Counted from the stretch's first letter, positions 46,840-55,929 are shown. The stretch is DNA of 64,000 bases from Candidatus Gaiellasilicea maunaloa (GCA_024330215.1 JANDLU010000004.1:53107-117106), one strand, 5' to 3'. Translations and numbers: made by a program. Notes: generated from the sequence alone by a model not told the origin.

Positions 46840-48104
46840 TGGAGGTGGAGCGGGCCGAGATCACCACCGATCTGCTGACTCCGCTCGGAGCGTATCTGCG
46901 ACTCAGGGCGGCGGCTGGCGCGAGCTTCCTGCTCGAGTCGGTCGAGCAGGGCCGGCTCGGACGGCACTCGTTCCTCGGCTCGGGGTCACGCGTCGTCTCC
47001 GTCGAGGAGGCGGAAGCGCTCGACGAGCCCGTCGTCGGCTATCTCGCCTACGACCACGTCGCGAAGCTCGAGCCGACTGTGCCGCTGCCCGCGGCCGGCG
47101 CCGACGTGCCGGAGAGCCGCTTCGTCGTCGCGGACACGCTCGTCCGCTTCGACCACGGCAGCGGCACGGCCACCGTGCTGGCGGGCGACCGGGACGAGAT
47201 CGCGCAGCGGCTCGAAAAGGAGCTTGTGTTTCAAAAGCACAAAGTTCGCTCGCCGGCCGGCCGCACGCGTCGCTTTCCGGAGCGGGCCGAGTATGAGGCC
47301 GGCGTGCGGCGGATCCAGGAGCACATCCGGGCCGGGGACGCGTACCAGGTCGTGCTCTCGCAGCGCGCGGAGCGACCGACGGGGGCCTCGGCGCTCGAGC
47401 TCTACCGAGCACTGCGGCGCATCAACCCCTCGCCCTATCTCTTCCTGCTCGAGCTCGACGGGCTCGCGCTGATCGGCTCCTCCCCGGAGACGCTCGTCAA
47501 GTGCGAGCAGGGTCGCGCCAGCCTGAACCCGATCGCCGGAACGACCCACCCGGGCGAGGGTGACGCCGAGCGGCTCCTTGCGTCCGAGAAGGATCGCGCC
47601 GAGCACGTGATGCTCGTCGACCTCGGCCGCAACGACCTCTCCCGCGTCTGCCGCGCCGGCAGCGTCCGGGTCGAGCGCTTCCTCGAGCCCGAGCGCTTCT
47701 CGCACGTCACACATCTCGTCTCGGAGGTGAGGGGCGAGCTGCGGGACGGGATCGCGCCGTTCGACGTCCTCCGCGCTTGCTTTCCGGCCGGCACCGTCTC
47801 GGGCGCGCCGAAGGTTCGCGCGATGCAGATCGTCTCCGAGCTCGAGGGCCACCGTCGCGGTCCCTACGCGGGCGCGGTCGGCTACGCGCTCCCCGGTCGT
47901 CCGGGAGAGGGCGGCACGCTCGACACGTGCATCGCGATCCGGACGATTCTCCTCCACGACGGCGTGGCACGGCTCCAGGCCGGAGCCGGGATCGTGGCAG
48001 ACTCCGATCCGGGCGCGGAGCACGAGGAGTGCCTGAACAAGCTGGCCGCGCTCGAGGCGGCCATCGATCTGGCGGAGGCCGAGTTTGCTCCTGGTTCTCG
48101 ATAA
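46839..48104 (+). CDS. trpE: Anthranilate synthase component I
   Basis: Large subunit of anthranilate synthase, 421 residues, rather short for the family. The LLES tryptophan-feedback motif is present (ASFLLESVEQGRLGRHSF). The chorismate-binding domain has PSPYLFLLELDG, the GTTHPGEG site, LVDLGRNDLSRVC and CFPAGTVSGAPKVRAM. The linker before that domain contains CTTGTG...CACAAAG DNA, a weak echo of the palindrome repeats. ATG 46839 is chosen; GTG 46845 is possible. It overlaps trpG by 20 bases. Confidence 0.94.
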   Translation: MEVERAEITTDLLTPLGAYLRLRAAAGASFLLESVEQGRLGRHSFLGSGSRVVSVEEAEALDEPVVGYLAYDHVAKLEPTVPLPAAGADVPESRFVVADTLVRFDHGSGTATVLAGDRDEIAQRLEKELVFQKHKVRSPAGRTRRFPERAEYEAGVRRIQEHIRAGDAYQVVLSQRAERPTGASALELYRALRRINPSPYLFLLELDGLALIGSSPETLVKCEQGRASLNPIAGTTHPGEGDAERLLASEKDRAEHVMLVDLGRNDLSRVCRAGSVRVERFLEPERFSHVTHLVSEVRGELRDGIAPFDVLRACFPAGTVSGAPKVRAMQIVSELEGHRRGPYAGAVGYALPGRPGEGGTLDTCIAIRTILLHDGVARLQAGAGIVADSDPGAEHEECLNKLAALEAAIDLAEAEFAPGSR

Positions 48105-48657
48105 CTACGACTCGTTCACCTACAACCTCGTCCACCTGTTCGAGGAGCTCGGGGCAGAGGTGCAGGTCTTCCGGAACGATGCGATCAGCGTCGAGGAGGC
48201 CGAGGCGCTCGACCCGTCGCACCTCGTGATCTCCCCCGGTCCCGGCCGCCCGGCGGCTGCGGGAATCTCGGTCGAGCTGATCCGCCGTCTCGGGCCGCAC
48301 GTGCCGACGCTCGGGGTCTGCCTCGGCCACCAGGCCGTCGTCGAGGCCTTCGGCGGCCGGGTCGATCAGGCGCAGGCGCTACTGCACGGGAAATCATCCC
48401 TCGTCGAGCACGACGGCAAGGGCGTGTTCGCCGGGCTCGCGCCGCGCCTCGAGGCCGGGCGCTACCACTCGCTGGCGGCCGTCGAGATCCCCGAGGAGCT
48501 CGAGGTCTCGGCTCGCACGCCCGACGGCGAGGTGATGGGCGTCCGCCACCGCGAGCTCCCGATCGAGGGCGTCCAGTTCCATCCCGAGTCGGTGCTGACG
48601 CCGCTGGGACCCCAACTCGGAGCAAATTTTCTCGGGAAGAGCTTCCAGGGCCGATGA
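48085..48657 (+). CDS. trpG: Anthranilate synthase component II (glutamine amidotransferase)
   Basis: Class I glutamine amidotransferase, 190 residues, giving ammonia to TrpE. The catalytic triad is visible: Cys in GVCLGHQAVVE, and His and Glu in VQFHPESVLTP. LDNYDSFTYNLVHLFEELG is the canonical N-terminus. The start is TTG at 48085, inside the end of trpE. It overlaps trpD by four bases. Confidence 0.96.
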   Translation: MLLVLDNYDSFTYNLVHLFEELGAEVQVFRNDAISVEEAEALDPSHLVISPGPGRPAAAGISVELIRRLGPHVPTLGVCLGHQAVVEAFGGRVDQAQALLHGKSSLVEHDGKGVFAGLAPRLEAGRYHSLAAVEIPEELEVSARTPDGEVMGVRHRELPIEGVQFHPESVLTPLGPQLGANFLGKSFQGR

Positions 48658-49667
48658 TTCAGGCCTCGCTCTCGCGCCTGCTCGACGGCCATGACCTCTC
48701 GCGTGCGCAAGCACACGAGGTGATGAACGAGATCATGAGCGGCGCGGCCACGCAGGCGCAGATCGGCGGCTTCCTCGTGGCGCTGCGCGTCAAGGGCGAG
48801 ACTGCAGATGAGATCGCAGGCTGCGCCGAGGCGATGCGCGAGCACGTCGTCGCGGTCAAGCCTGAGCGCGACGACCTCGTCGACGTGGTCGGCACCGGCG
48901 GCGACGGGGCGAACACATTCAACATCTCGACCGCCGCCGCGCTCGTCGCGGCTGCAGCAGGTGCGGCGGTCGCGAAGCACGGCAATCGCGCCGCCTCCTC
49001 GACCACGGGCGCGGCGGACGTGCTCGAGGCGCTCGGCTTCACGCTCGAGCTGCCGCCTGAGCGGATCGAGCGCTCGATCGACGAGCTCGGTTTCGGCTTC
49101 CTCTTCGCCCAGGCGCACCACCCGGCCATGCGACACGCCGCGCCGGTGCGTCGCGAGCTCGCGACGCGTACCGTGTTCAACGTGCTCGGCCCGCTGACGA
49201 ACCCCGCCGGAGCCAGGGCGCTCGTCCTCGGCGTCTACGCGCCCGAGCTCGCTCCCACGCTGGCGGAGGCACTCGTGCGCCTCGATGCCCGGCGCGCGTT
49301 CGTCGTGCACGGCGCGGGCGGACTCGACGAGCTCTCCCCCACCGGGCCGAACCTCGTCTGCGAGGTCGACGCCGGCAGCGTGCGCAGCTACGAGCTCGAT
49401 CCGCTCGACCTCGGGATCTCGCGCTGCGATCCGACCGAGCTTCGGGGCGGCGACCCGACGACGAACGCGCGAGCGCTGCGAGACGTGCTCGACAGCGCCG
49501 GCGGCGGCCACCGGTCTGCGGTGCTGCTGAACGCGGCGGGCGCGATCGCCGCAGCGGGGCATGCGGCGGATCTTCGAGAGGGGCTCGAGCTGGCGCGTCA
49601 CGCGGTCGACTCGGGCGCTGCGAGCGAGCGCCTCGAACGCCTCGTGGAGTTCTCGAATGCGGTTTAG
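48654..49667 (+). CDS. trpD: Anthranilate phosphoribosyltransferase
   Basis: Couples anthranilate to PRPP; 337 residues. VDVVGTGGDGANTFNISTAAA binds PRPP and magnesium, KHGNRAASSTTGAADVLEALG binds substrate, and LGPLTNPAGARALVLGVY completes the family pattern. It overlaps trpG by ATGA and the following trpCF gene by 11 bases. Confidence 0.96.
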   Translation: MIQASLSRLLDGHDLSRAQAHEVMNEIMSGAATQAQIGGFLVALRVKGETADEIAGCAEAMREHVVAVKPERDDLVDVVGTGGDGANTFNISTAAALVAAAAGAAVAKHGNRAASSTTGAADVLEALGFTLELPPERIERSIDELGFGFLFAQAHHPAMRHAAPVRRELATRTVFNVLGPLTNPAGARALVLGVYAPELAPTLAEALVRLDARRAFVVHGAGGLDELSPTGPNLVCEVDAGSVRSYELDPLDLGISRCDPTELRGGDPTTNARALRDVLDSAGGGHRSAVLLNAAGAIAAAGHAADLREGLELARHAVDSGAASERLERLVEFSNAV

Positions 49668-50811
49668 AGAGGCGCTTGCCGCACCCGGTCTCGCCTCGAT
49701 CGCCGAGATCAAGCGACGCTCGCCCTCGCTCGGCGACATCCGCCCAGGTGCCGACCCTGCACAGATAGCCGCCGGCTACGAGCGTGCCGGCGCCGCCGCG
49801 ATCTCGGTCCTCGTCGACGAGCGCTTCGGCGGCGACTGGGACGACCTGCGCGCCGCCCGCTCGAGCGTGCAGGCGCCGCTGCTCGCAAAGGGATTCTTCT
49901 CCACTGAGGAGCACCTGCGGACGGCGAAGGAGGCCGGCGCCGACGCGGTTCTGCTGCTCCTACGCGACCTCGACGACGGACAGACGGCGACGCTGCTGGC
50001 GCTCGCGGGAGAGCTCGGGCTCGACACCCTCGTCGAGGCCCACGACGCGGCCGAGCTGGAGCGCGCGATCGCGCTCGGAGCGCCCGTGATCGGCATCAAC
50101 GCGCGCGACCTCGCCACCTTCGAGATCGACCGCGCGACCCAGCTCGACCTGGTCGCCCGGATCCCCGCCGACCGGATCGCGATCGCCGAGAGCGGGATCT
50201 CGAACCGCGCGCAGGGCGCTGCCGCCGAGCTCGCGGGCGCGGATGCGATCCTCGTCGGCTCGGCGCTGATGCGGGCGCCCGACCCCGCCGCAAAGCTCGA
50301 GGAGCTGCTCTCGCGGCCGCTCGTCAAGGTCTGCGGGCTCACCCGCGAGGACGATGTCGCTGCAGCCGCCGAGGCAGGCGCCGATCTGGCCGGGTTCATC
50401 CTCGCGCAGGAGAGCCCGCGCCGCACGGACACCGTCCTCGGCGTCCCGGAGACGATGCTCGCAGTCGCAGTTTGGGTCGGCGAGGCCGGCGACTCGCCCG
50501 CCTCGCTCGATCAGCTCTACGAGCTCAGCGGCGATCACCGGGGCCGCGATGCGGTGCTGCTCCGCAACGGCGAGCAGGTCGGAACCGTCGTCGACCTGCC
50601 CTGGCAGGACGCCGAGACCCGGCAGTGGGAGCGCGCCGCCGCGGTCGAGGGCCGTGTCATGCTCGCGGGCGGTCTCGCGGCCGACAACGTCCAATCGGCG
50701 ATCGAGGCTGTGCAGCCCTGGGCGGTCGACGCGAGCTCGCGGCTCGAGCTCTCTCCGGGAATCAAGGATCACGACGCGGTTCGCGCCTACGTCGCGGCGG
50801 CGAGAACGTGA
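49657..50811 (+). CDS. trpCF: Fused indole-3-glycerol-phosphate synthase / phosphoribosylanthranilate isomerase
   Basis: Two-domain enzyme, 384 residues. Residues 1 to about 218 are indole-glycerol-phosphate synthase with [36 protein letters not shown] and IAIAESGIS. From about residue 220 a phosphoribosylanthranilate isomerase follows: [12 protein letters not shown] with the catalytic Cys, and the catalytic Asp in [11 protein letters not shown]. The first 40 or so residues common in TrpC are missing, since the ATG at 49657 sits just before the core. TrpC-TrpF fusions are typical of enteric bacteria and unusual here. Confidence 0.9.
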   Translation: MRFREALAAPGLASIAEIKRRSPSLGDIRPGADPAQIAAGYERAGAAAISVLVDERFGGDWDDLRAARSSVQAPLLAKGFFSTEEHLRTAKEAGADAVLLLLRDLDDGQTATLLALAGELGLDTLVEAHDAAELERAIALGAPVIGINARDLATFEIDRATQLDLVARIPADRIAIAESGISNRAQGAAAELAGADAILVGSALMRAPDPAAKLEELLSRPLVKVCGLTREDDVAAAAEAGADLAGFILAQESPRRTDTVLGVPETMLAVAVWVGEAGDSPASLDQLYELSGDHRGRDAVLLRNGEQVGTVVDLPWQDAETRQWERAAAVEGRVMLAGGLAADNVQSAIEAVQPWAVDASSRLELSPGIKDHDAVRAYVAAART

Positions 50812-51923
50812 CCTCCACGTACGGCGCCTACGGCGGCCGCTATGTCCCGGAAACGCTGATCCCCGCGCTCGACGAGCTCACGGAAGCCTGGGCCGCGGCG
50901 CTCGCCGACGAGTCCTTCCGCGGCGAGCTCGACCACCTCGCGCGCACCTATGCGGGACGGCCGACACCACTTACGCGCGCCCAGCGCTTCGCGCCCTCGA
51001 AGCGGCTCTACCTGAAGCGGGAGGACCTGCTCCACACCGGCGCGCACAAGCTGAACAACGCCCTCGGCCAGGCCGTGCTCGCCCGGCGGCTCGGCAAGCA
51101 GCGGATCGTCGCCGAGACCGGTGCCGGCCAGCACGGGGTCGCGACCGCGACCGTCTGCGCCCGCTTCGGTCTCGACTGCGTCGTCTACATGGGCTCCGAG
51201 GACATGCGCCGACAGGCCCCGAACGTGGAGCGGATGGGCCTCCTCGGCGCCGAGGTGCGGCCGGTCGAGTTCGGGACGAAGACGCTGAAGGAGGCGACGA
51301 GCGAGGCGATCCGCGACTGGATCACCAATGTCGAGGACACCCACTACCTGATCGGCTCCTGCGTCGGCCCCGCGCCGTATCCCGAGATCGTGCGGGAGCT
51401 CCAGGCCGTGATCGGCCGGGAGACGCGGGAGCAGATCCTCGAGGCCGAGAGCCGGCTGCCGGACGCCGTGATCGCCTGCGTCGGCGGCGGCTCGAACGCG
51501 ATCGGGATGTTCGCAGGGTTCCTCGACGACCAGGACGTCGAGATCGTCGGCGTCGAGGCCGCGGGTGCCGCCAGCCTCGGCAGCGGCCGTGCCGGCGTCC
51601 TCCACGGCGCGCGATCCTCTGTGCTCGCCGACGAGGACGGCCAGATCGCCGATGCGCACTCGATCTCCGCCGGGCTCGACTATCCCGGTGTCGGGCCCGA
51701 GCACGCTTTCCTCCGGGACTCCGGCCGCGCACGCTACGTGGGGACGACCGACGAGGAGGCGCTCGACGCCTTCCGTCGCCTCACCCGGACGGAGGGGATC
51801 ATCCCCGCGCTCGAGCCCTCGCACGCCCTCGCCCGCGTCGAGGAGCTGGATGCGGAGCTGATCGTCGTCTGCCTCTCCGGCCGCGGGGACAAGGATCTTG
51901 CCGAGGTGCTGGGGCGAGCGTAG
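50808..51923 (+). CDS. trpB: Tryptophan synthase beta subunit
   Basis: PLP enzyme joining indole and serine; 371 residues. The PLP Lys is in THTGAHK-type sequence ([15 protein letters not shown]), [17 protein letters not shown] and [17 protein letters not shown] are canonical. GTG at 50808 overlaps the trpCF stop as GTGA. Normally trpA follows at once; here a vapBC pair of about 0.7 kb lies between. Confidence 0.96.
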   Translation: MTSTYGAYGGRYVPETLIPALDELTEAWAAALADESFRGELDHLARTYAGRPTPLTRAQRFAPSKRLYLKREDLLHTGAHKLNNALGQAVLARRLGKQRIVAETGAGQHGVATATVCARFGLDCVVYMGSEDMRRQAPNVERMGLLGAEVRPVEFGTKTLKEATSEAIRDWITNVEDTHYLIGSCVGPAPYPEIVRELQAVIGRETREQILEAESRLPDAVIACVGGGSNAIGMFAGFLDDQDVEIVGVEAAGAASLGSGRAGVLHGARSSVLADEDGQIADAHSISAGLDYPGVGPEHAFLRDSGRARYVGTTDEEALDAFRRLTRTEGIIPALEPSHALARVEELDAELIVVCLSGRGDKDLAEVLGRA

Positions 51924-51926
51924 GAT

Positions 51927-51946
51927 CCCTACCGGTAAGAGTAGGG
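51927..51946. promoter_or_regulatory. Inverted repeat upstream of vapB
   Basis: CCCTAC and GTAGGG form an inverted repeat with an 8-base centre, just before a GGGAGGGAG ribosome site and the vapB ATG. A TAGGAT box lies directly upstream at 51921-51926. VapBC complexes bind such repeats to repress themselves, so this may be the vapBC operator inside the trp operon. Confidence 0.45.
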
Positions 51947-51953
51947 AGGGAGA

Positions 51954-52191
51954 ATGCGCGTCAGCACCAAGGGCCAGGTGACGATTCCGATCGAGATTCG
52001 CGATCGGCTCGGGCTCCGCCCCCGGCACCGAGGTAGAGTTCGCGATCGACGGCCAGCGAGCCCTTCTGACCCGCAAGGACGGGCTTACTCGCGGCGAGGC
52101 GATCGTCGCCCATTTGCGCGAGCACGGCGCGAAGGCGCGGACGACCGGGATGACGACGGACGAGATCATGGCGCTCACGCGCGGTGAGTGA
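51954..52191 (+). pseudogene. VapB-like AbrB-type antitoxin with a frameshift
   Basis: The first 23 residues are a SpoVT/AbrB swapped-hairpin antitoxin (MRVSTKGQVTIPIEIRDRLG). After LRP the frame is lost at a run of five C (52019-52023). With four C the protein continues GTEVEFAIDGQRALLTRKDG ... MTTDEIMALTRGE and stops with TGA at 52189-52191, 78 residues in all. The restored C-terminus overlaps the vapC GTG. The shift may be a real mutation, a slippage switch or a sequencing error. Confidence 0.75.
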
Positions 52192-52630
52192 CGGCGTCCT
52201 CGTCGACTCGAATGTCCTGATCGACATCCTCTCGAGCGACGAGCGTTGGCTCGCATGGTCGGGCGCCGCCCTCGGCACCTACGCGGACGAAACCTGGCTC
52301 GCGATCGATCAGATCGTCTACGCAGAGCTCTCGGTCCACTTCGAGCGACGCGAGGAGCTCGATGAGGCCGTCCCCGAGTCTCAGTACGCCCGCCTCGCCC
52401 TGCCGTGGGAGGCAGCGTTCCTCGCGGGCAAGTGCTTCCTCGCCTACCGGCGTGCAGGCGGCTCGCGCCGCTCGCCGCTGCCCGACCTCTACATCGGCGC
52501 CCACGCCGCAGTCGCAGGTATGCGGCTCCTGACCCGGGACGCAACCCGATATCGGACGTACTTCCCGAAGCTCGAGCTGATCGCGCCGTCGGCCGCTCAT
52601 GACGATCCGCCCCGAGGTCATGGCCGATGA
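52184..52630 (+). CDS. VapC-like PIN-domain toxin
   Basis: PIN-domain ribonuclease, 148 residues, intact. Acidic residues of the active site are in VLVDSNVLIDIL, IVYAELSVHF, PLPDLYIGAHA and LLTRDATRYRTYF. VapC toxins cut tRNA or rRNA and are neutralised by VapB. The GTG overlaps the end of the restored vapB frame. Its stop overlaps the trpA ATG (ATGA), so it is fully embedded in the trp operon and should couple to trpA translation. Confidence 0.88.
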   Translation: MSDGVLVDSNVLIDILSSDERWLAWSGAALGTYADETWLAIDQIVYAELSVHFERREELDEAVPESQYARLALPWEAAFLAGKCFLAYRRAGGSRRSPLPDLYIGAHAAVAGMRLLTRDATRYRTYFPKLELIAPSAAHDDPPRGHGR

Positions 52631-53343
52631 GCTCTGCGGCCTCGGCCAAGACTCTCGTGATCTACCTGATGTCGGGCCCGGAGACGCCCGCGCTCGCGGA
52701 GGCCGCAGTCGAGGGTGGCGCCGATCTCGTCGAGCTCGGCTTTCCCTTCTCCGATCCGCTCGCGGACGGGCCGGTGATCCGCCGCGCGGCAGAGAAGGCG
52801 CTCGCGCAGGGGATGGGGACGCAAGCCTGCCTCGAGGGGCTCGCAGCCGTTCGTGAGCGAGTCGGTGTGGCCCTCGTGCCGATGACCTACTCCTCCCTGC
52901 TCGAGGCCTACGGCTGGGAGCGCTTCGGTGAGGCCGCTCGGGCAGCCGGCGCCAGCAGCATCATCGTCGCCGATCTGCCCGCGGGAGACCGGTCGGAGCT
53001 CCGTCGGATCCAGCTCGTCGCGCCGACCTCGACCGACGAGCGCATCCGCCTCGCCGCGGAGCAGACCGACGGCTGGCTCTACCTCGTGACGGTGACCGGG
53101 ACGACCGGCAGCCGCTCCGAGGTCTCGTTGACGCTCGCCGCCTTCGCGGAGCGGGCGCGAGCCGCGGCGCGGGACGTGCCGATCTACGCCGGCTTCGGGA
53201 TCTCGACGCCCGAGCAGGCGCGCACCGTGGCCGAGCTGACCGACGGGATCGTGGTGGGCTCGCGAGCGGTCGAGGTGGCCGAAGAGGGCCCGGCTGCGCT
53301 GCGGAAGTACGTCGCCTCGCTCCGCCACGCACTTGACGCATGA
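52627..53343 (+). CDS. trpA: Tryptophan synthase alpha subunit
   Basis: Cleaves indole-glycerol phosphate to indole; 238 residues, a little short. Catalytic Glu and Asp are in LVELGFPFSDPLADGPVI. IIVADLPAGDRSELRR, LVTVTGTTGSR and YAGFGISTPEQAR match the family. The ATG overlaps the vapC stop, so expression depends on reading through or past the toxin gene. It is the last gene of the trp operon; yqgE follows with its own promoter. Confidence 0.93.
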   Translation: MSSAASAKTLVIYLMSGPETPALAEAAVEGGADLVELGFPFSDPLADGPVIRRAAEKALAQGMGTQACLEGLAAVRERVGVALVPMTYSSLLEAYGWERFGEAARAAGASSIIVADLPAGDRSELRRIQLVAPTSTDERIRLAAEQTDGWLYLVTVTGTTGSRSEVSLTLAAFAERARAAARDVPIYAGFGISTPEQARTVAELTDGIVVGSRAVEVAEEGPAALRKYVASLRHALDA

Positions 53344-53363
53344 ACCCGCCAGACGGCTAGATT
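53333..53363 (+). promoter_or_regulatory. Promoter of yqgE
   Basis: TTGACG (53333-53338) and TAGATT (53358-53363) are separated by 19 bases and lie at the end of trpA. The -10 box ends eight bases before the yqgE ATG, so the transcript should be leaderless. This is the clearest -35/-10 pair noticed in the window. Confidence 0.55.
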
Positions 53364-53371
53364 CAGCGGCG

Positions 53372-53905
53372 ATGGCCGAAACCACTCTTCGGGGTCGACT
53401 GCTCGTCGCTGCCCCGTCGCTACGCGACCCGAACTTCGCCCGCAGCGTGATCCTGATCGCCGAGCACAGCGAGGGCGGCGCGATGGGGCTCGCGCTCAAC
53501 CGGCCCTCCGAGACCTCGGTCAGTGAGGCGACGCCCGAGCTCGTCTCGCTCTCGGCCGGCGACGAGCCGGTCTTCGTCGGCGGGCCTGTCGCGACGGCTT
53601 CGGTGCTGGTGCTCGCCGAGGTGGAGGACCCCGATGACGCCTCGGAGCTCGTGCTCGGCAACGTCGGCTTCGTTCAGGATCCCGACGTCGCCGCCCGTCG
53701 CGGTCGGATTTTCGTCGGGTACGCGGGCTGGTCGGCGGGCCAGATCGAGGCCGAGCTCGCGGAGGAGTCGTGGATCGTCGTTGCGGCCGAGGCCGACGAC
53801 GTCTTCAGCGACGATCCGGCCGCGCTCTGGAGCGCGGTTCTCCGCCGCCAGGGCGCGCCGCTCTCCATACTCGCGACGATGCCGCCGGACCCGTCCCTGA
53901 ACTGA
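53372..53905 (+). CDS. YqgE/AlgH family protein
   Basis: UPF0301 (YqgE/AlgH) protein, 177 residues. LRGRLLVAAPSLRDPNFARS, EGGAMGLALNRPSE, VFVGGPV and RIFVGYAGWSAGQIEAEL are the family signatures. Molecular function is uncertain; AlgH affects alginate regulation in Pseudomonas. It is preceded by its own promoter. Its stop overlaps the ATG of the cupin pseudogene. Confidence 0.92.
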   Translation: MAETTLRGRLLVAAPSLRDPNFARSVILIAEHSEGGAMGLALNRPSETSVSEATPELVSLSAGDEPVFVGGPVATASVLVLAEVEDPDDASELVLGNVGFVQDPDVAARRGRIFVGYAGWSAGQIEAELAEESWIVVAAEADDVFSDDPAALWSAVLRRQGAPLSILATMPPDPSLN

Positions 53906-54338
53906 TGGTCGAAGAGGCGCGCCTCGAAGAGTCGGGCTCCGGACTCGAGGCCGCGACCGAGGGTTGGTTCGTCGTCAACGTCCGGGACTCGATCTGGGTC
54001 CGGAGCGACTACTTCGGAGCCGCCTGCATCTTCGAGGGAGACGCCGTCGGCTTTCCGCAGATCGGCTACACGCTCAGTGTGCTCGAGCCCGGCCGGCCGA
54101 GTGGGCTCTACCACCGTGAGTCGAACTAGCATCCTCGTCGGCGCCGGCGCTGGGCCTTGCGTCATCTTCATGGCCGGCGCGGGTCTTGCAGAGCGGGCAA
54201 CCGTCCGAGCTGGCGCTCCGCCACGGCCCCGGCGTCGAGACCGAGACGAGCTCCTCCGCCGAGGCATACGCGCCCTTCCCGAAATGGCAACCCGGCGGCC
54301 CGGAAGACGAGACCGGGCTGGCCTGGGCCGCTGAGTGA
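53905..54338 (+). pseudogene. Cupin-domain protein with internal deletion and frameshift
   Basis: The N-terminal part is in frame from ATG 53905 (GWFVVNVRDSIWV, FGAACIFEGDAV, LSVLEPGRPSGLYHRES) and stops at 54129. The expected metal-binding cupin core is missing. Similarity resumes in another frame with VGAGAGPCVIFMAGAG. In a third register it continues with SELALRHGPGVETETSS and AYAPFPKWQPGGPEDE up to a TGA at 54336-54338. An internal deletion near 54120-54140 plus at least one more shift has destroyed the gene. Confidence 0.7.
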
Positions 54339-54437
54339 CAGGAGGCAAGCCGGCACGGGCGCGATGCCACGATTGTCGACGCCGATCTTCGGATGGTCAT
54401 CCAGCCACGGTGCGGGCGCGTTCCCGCTACGCCGAGC

Positions 54438-55256
54438 TCACACCGCAACCGTGACGCGCAGGAACGTCGCCGGAATGGAGGTGGCATCCTCGCTCGGGCT
54501 CGCGTTCTGGCCGGTGAAGAGGGCCTCCAGCTCGGCCTGCAGATCGGCCTCGCGGCCGTTGGCTGCCGCAGCCTCGAAGGCGTTCATGGTCGGCCCGTAG
54601 TACGTCCTGAACGCAGCGAGAAGCTCCGACGGCGCGCCCGGGAAGTCGAACGTGTAGGTATCGCGCTCGAACGAGATCTTCTCTGCGGGCACTCCCGCGG
54701 CCGCGAATCGCTCGATCACGTTGTCCTCGACGCCCCACGTCATGGGACTGACGAACCCTTCCGGAGGAGGCGGCGAGTAGGAGGAGCTGATCTTCAGGAT
54801 CTGAGCGACGAGCGTCGGGTCATCGGGGATCCAGTTGCCCATGACGATCCGGCCGCCCGGCCGTGTCACCCGAACCATCTCCTTGGCCACGTCGAAGGGC
54901 CTCGGAGCGAACATCGCGCCGAAGATGCTGACGACGAGGTCGAAGCCGTCATCCTCGAGCTCGCTCAGATCGGACGCATCGCCTTCCTGGAACCTGCAGT
55001 TCGCGAGGCCGAGGCTCCGTGCTCGGGCGTTGCCGGCCTCGACGAGGTTGCCGGCGATGTCGACACCCAGGACGTCCGCCCCGAGCCAGGCCGCCGGCAC
55101 CGCCGTCGTCCCATCGCCACAGCCGAGATCCAGAACCTGCAGCCCGTCCGTGATTCCCAACGTCCTGACGAGCGCCTCGCCGCTGCCCCGCATGCTCTCC
55201 GCGATGCGAGTGAAATCACCTTTCTCCCAGAGCGCCTTGTTCGGATTCATCGTCAT
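54438..55256 (-). CDS. Class I SAM-dependent methyltransferase
   Basis: Rossmann-fold methyltransferase, 272 residues, UbiE/arsenite-methyltransferase-like in general shape. SAM motif I is LQVLDLGCGDGTTAVPAA, motif II DVLGVDIAGNLVE, and the post-motif region VRVTRPGGRIVMGNWIPDD. Substrate not apparent. A run of four Pro (SYSPPPPEGF) lies mid-protein. AAAGGGA precedes the ATG. About 100 bases without recognisable features separate it from the convergent cupin remnant. Confidence 0.85.
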   Translation of the reverse strand: MTMNPNKALWEKGDFTRIAESMRGSGEALVRTLGITDGLQVLDLGCGDGTTAVPAAWLGADVLGVDIAGNLVEAGNARARSLGLANCRFQEGDASDLSELEDDGFDLVVSIFGAMFAPRPFDVAKEMVRVTRPGGRIVMGNWIPDDPTLVAQILKISSSYSPPPPEGFVSPMTWGVEDNVIERFAAAGVPAEKISFERDTYTFDFPGAPSELLAAFRTYYGPTMNAFEAAAANGREADLQAELEALFTGQNASPSEDATSIPATFLRVTVAV

Positions 55257-55373
55257 GGGGTCCCTTTGTCGGTAAAGGTGAAAGGACGAGGCGTCGGATT
55301 GTCTCAGATGCCGTCGAGGCGCGCCGGTGAGCGAATGCCGGCCTCAGGGCTCGCGCCTCTGATCAGCTTGCCA

Positions 55374-55922
55374 CTAGGACCGGCGCTCGGCGAGCGCGCC
55401 GGCGCTCAGGCGCTCGAAATCCGGTCTGAGCTCGATCCCCGCCTCAGCCAGCACGCGCGCGACGAACTGGCGCTTATCGGCGGTGTACGCGCTTCGACCT
55501 CGGGCCGTCGGCGCCGCGTGCCGCAGCTTCCAGTCCCCGTACTCGACCGCAAGCGCTGGGTTGGCGCGCAGCGCGTCACGGAAGGCGAGCCGCTCGCGCC
55601 AGAGATCGCTTCCCGGCTCGGTCAGATGAATACCGGACGCGTCGGGCGCCGGCTTCCAGAAGAGATGTGCCTCCGGGCGATGCTCGCGATATCGGTAGCC
55701 AAGCGCCTCGAGCAGCTCGAACGCGGCCCGAGCTTCCTCGAGGTCGCGCACGCCGGCGATCATGTCGATGATCGGCTTCGCGGTCAGGCCGGGCACCGCG
55801 GTCGAGCCGATGTGGTGGACGCCCTGCTCGAGCCAGGGCGCCAAAGCGGTCTCGAGCCTCGCTCTTTCGACCTCGAACCGACGGGGCCACTCCGGGTCGT
55901 AGGGAAGAACGATCCGCTCCAT
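55374..55922 (-). CDS. GrpB (UPF0157) family nucleotidyltransferase-fold protein
   Basis: GrpB/UPF0157 protein, 182 residues. VLPYDPEWPRRFEVER, HHIGSTAVPGLTAKPIIDM and HLTEPGSDLWRERLAFRD are diagnostic. The fold belongs to the nucleotidyltransferase superfamily; substrates are unknown. TAGGAT lies seven bases before the ATG and overlaps the stop of the upstream phosphotransferase, so it has a nested promoter although it looks operonic. Confidence 0.9.
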   Translation of the reverse strand: MERIVLPYDPEWPRRFEVERARLETALAPWLEQGVHHIGSTAVPGLTAKPIIDMIAGVRDLEEARAAFELLEALGYRYREHRPEAHLFWKPAPDASGIHLTEPGSDLWRERLAFRDALRANPALAVEYGDWKLRHAAPTARGRSAYTADKRQFVARVLAEAGIELRPDFERLSAGALAERRS

Positions 55923-55929
55923 CGTCAGG

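Noticed and set aside
50354..52036. 560-codon frame across trpCF and trpB
   Set aside because: It is out of frame with both enzymes, Arg/Pro-rich, and overlaps two clearly real genes.
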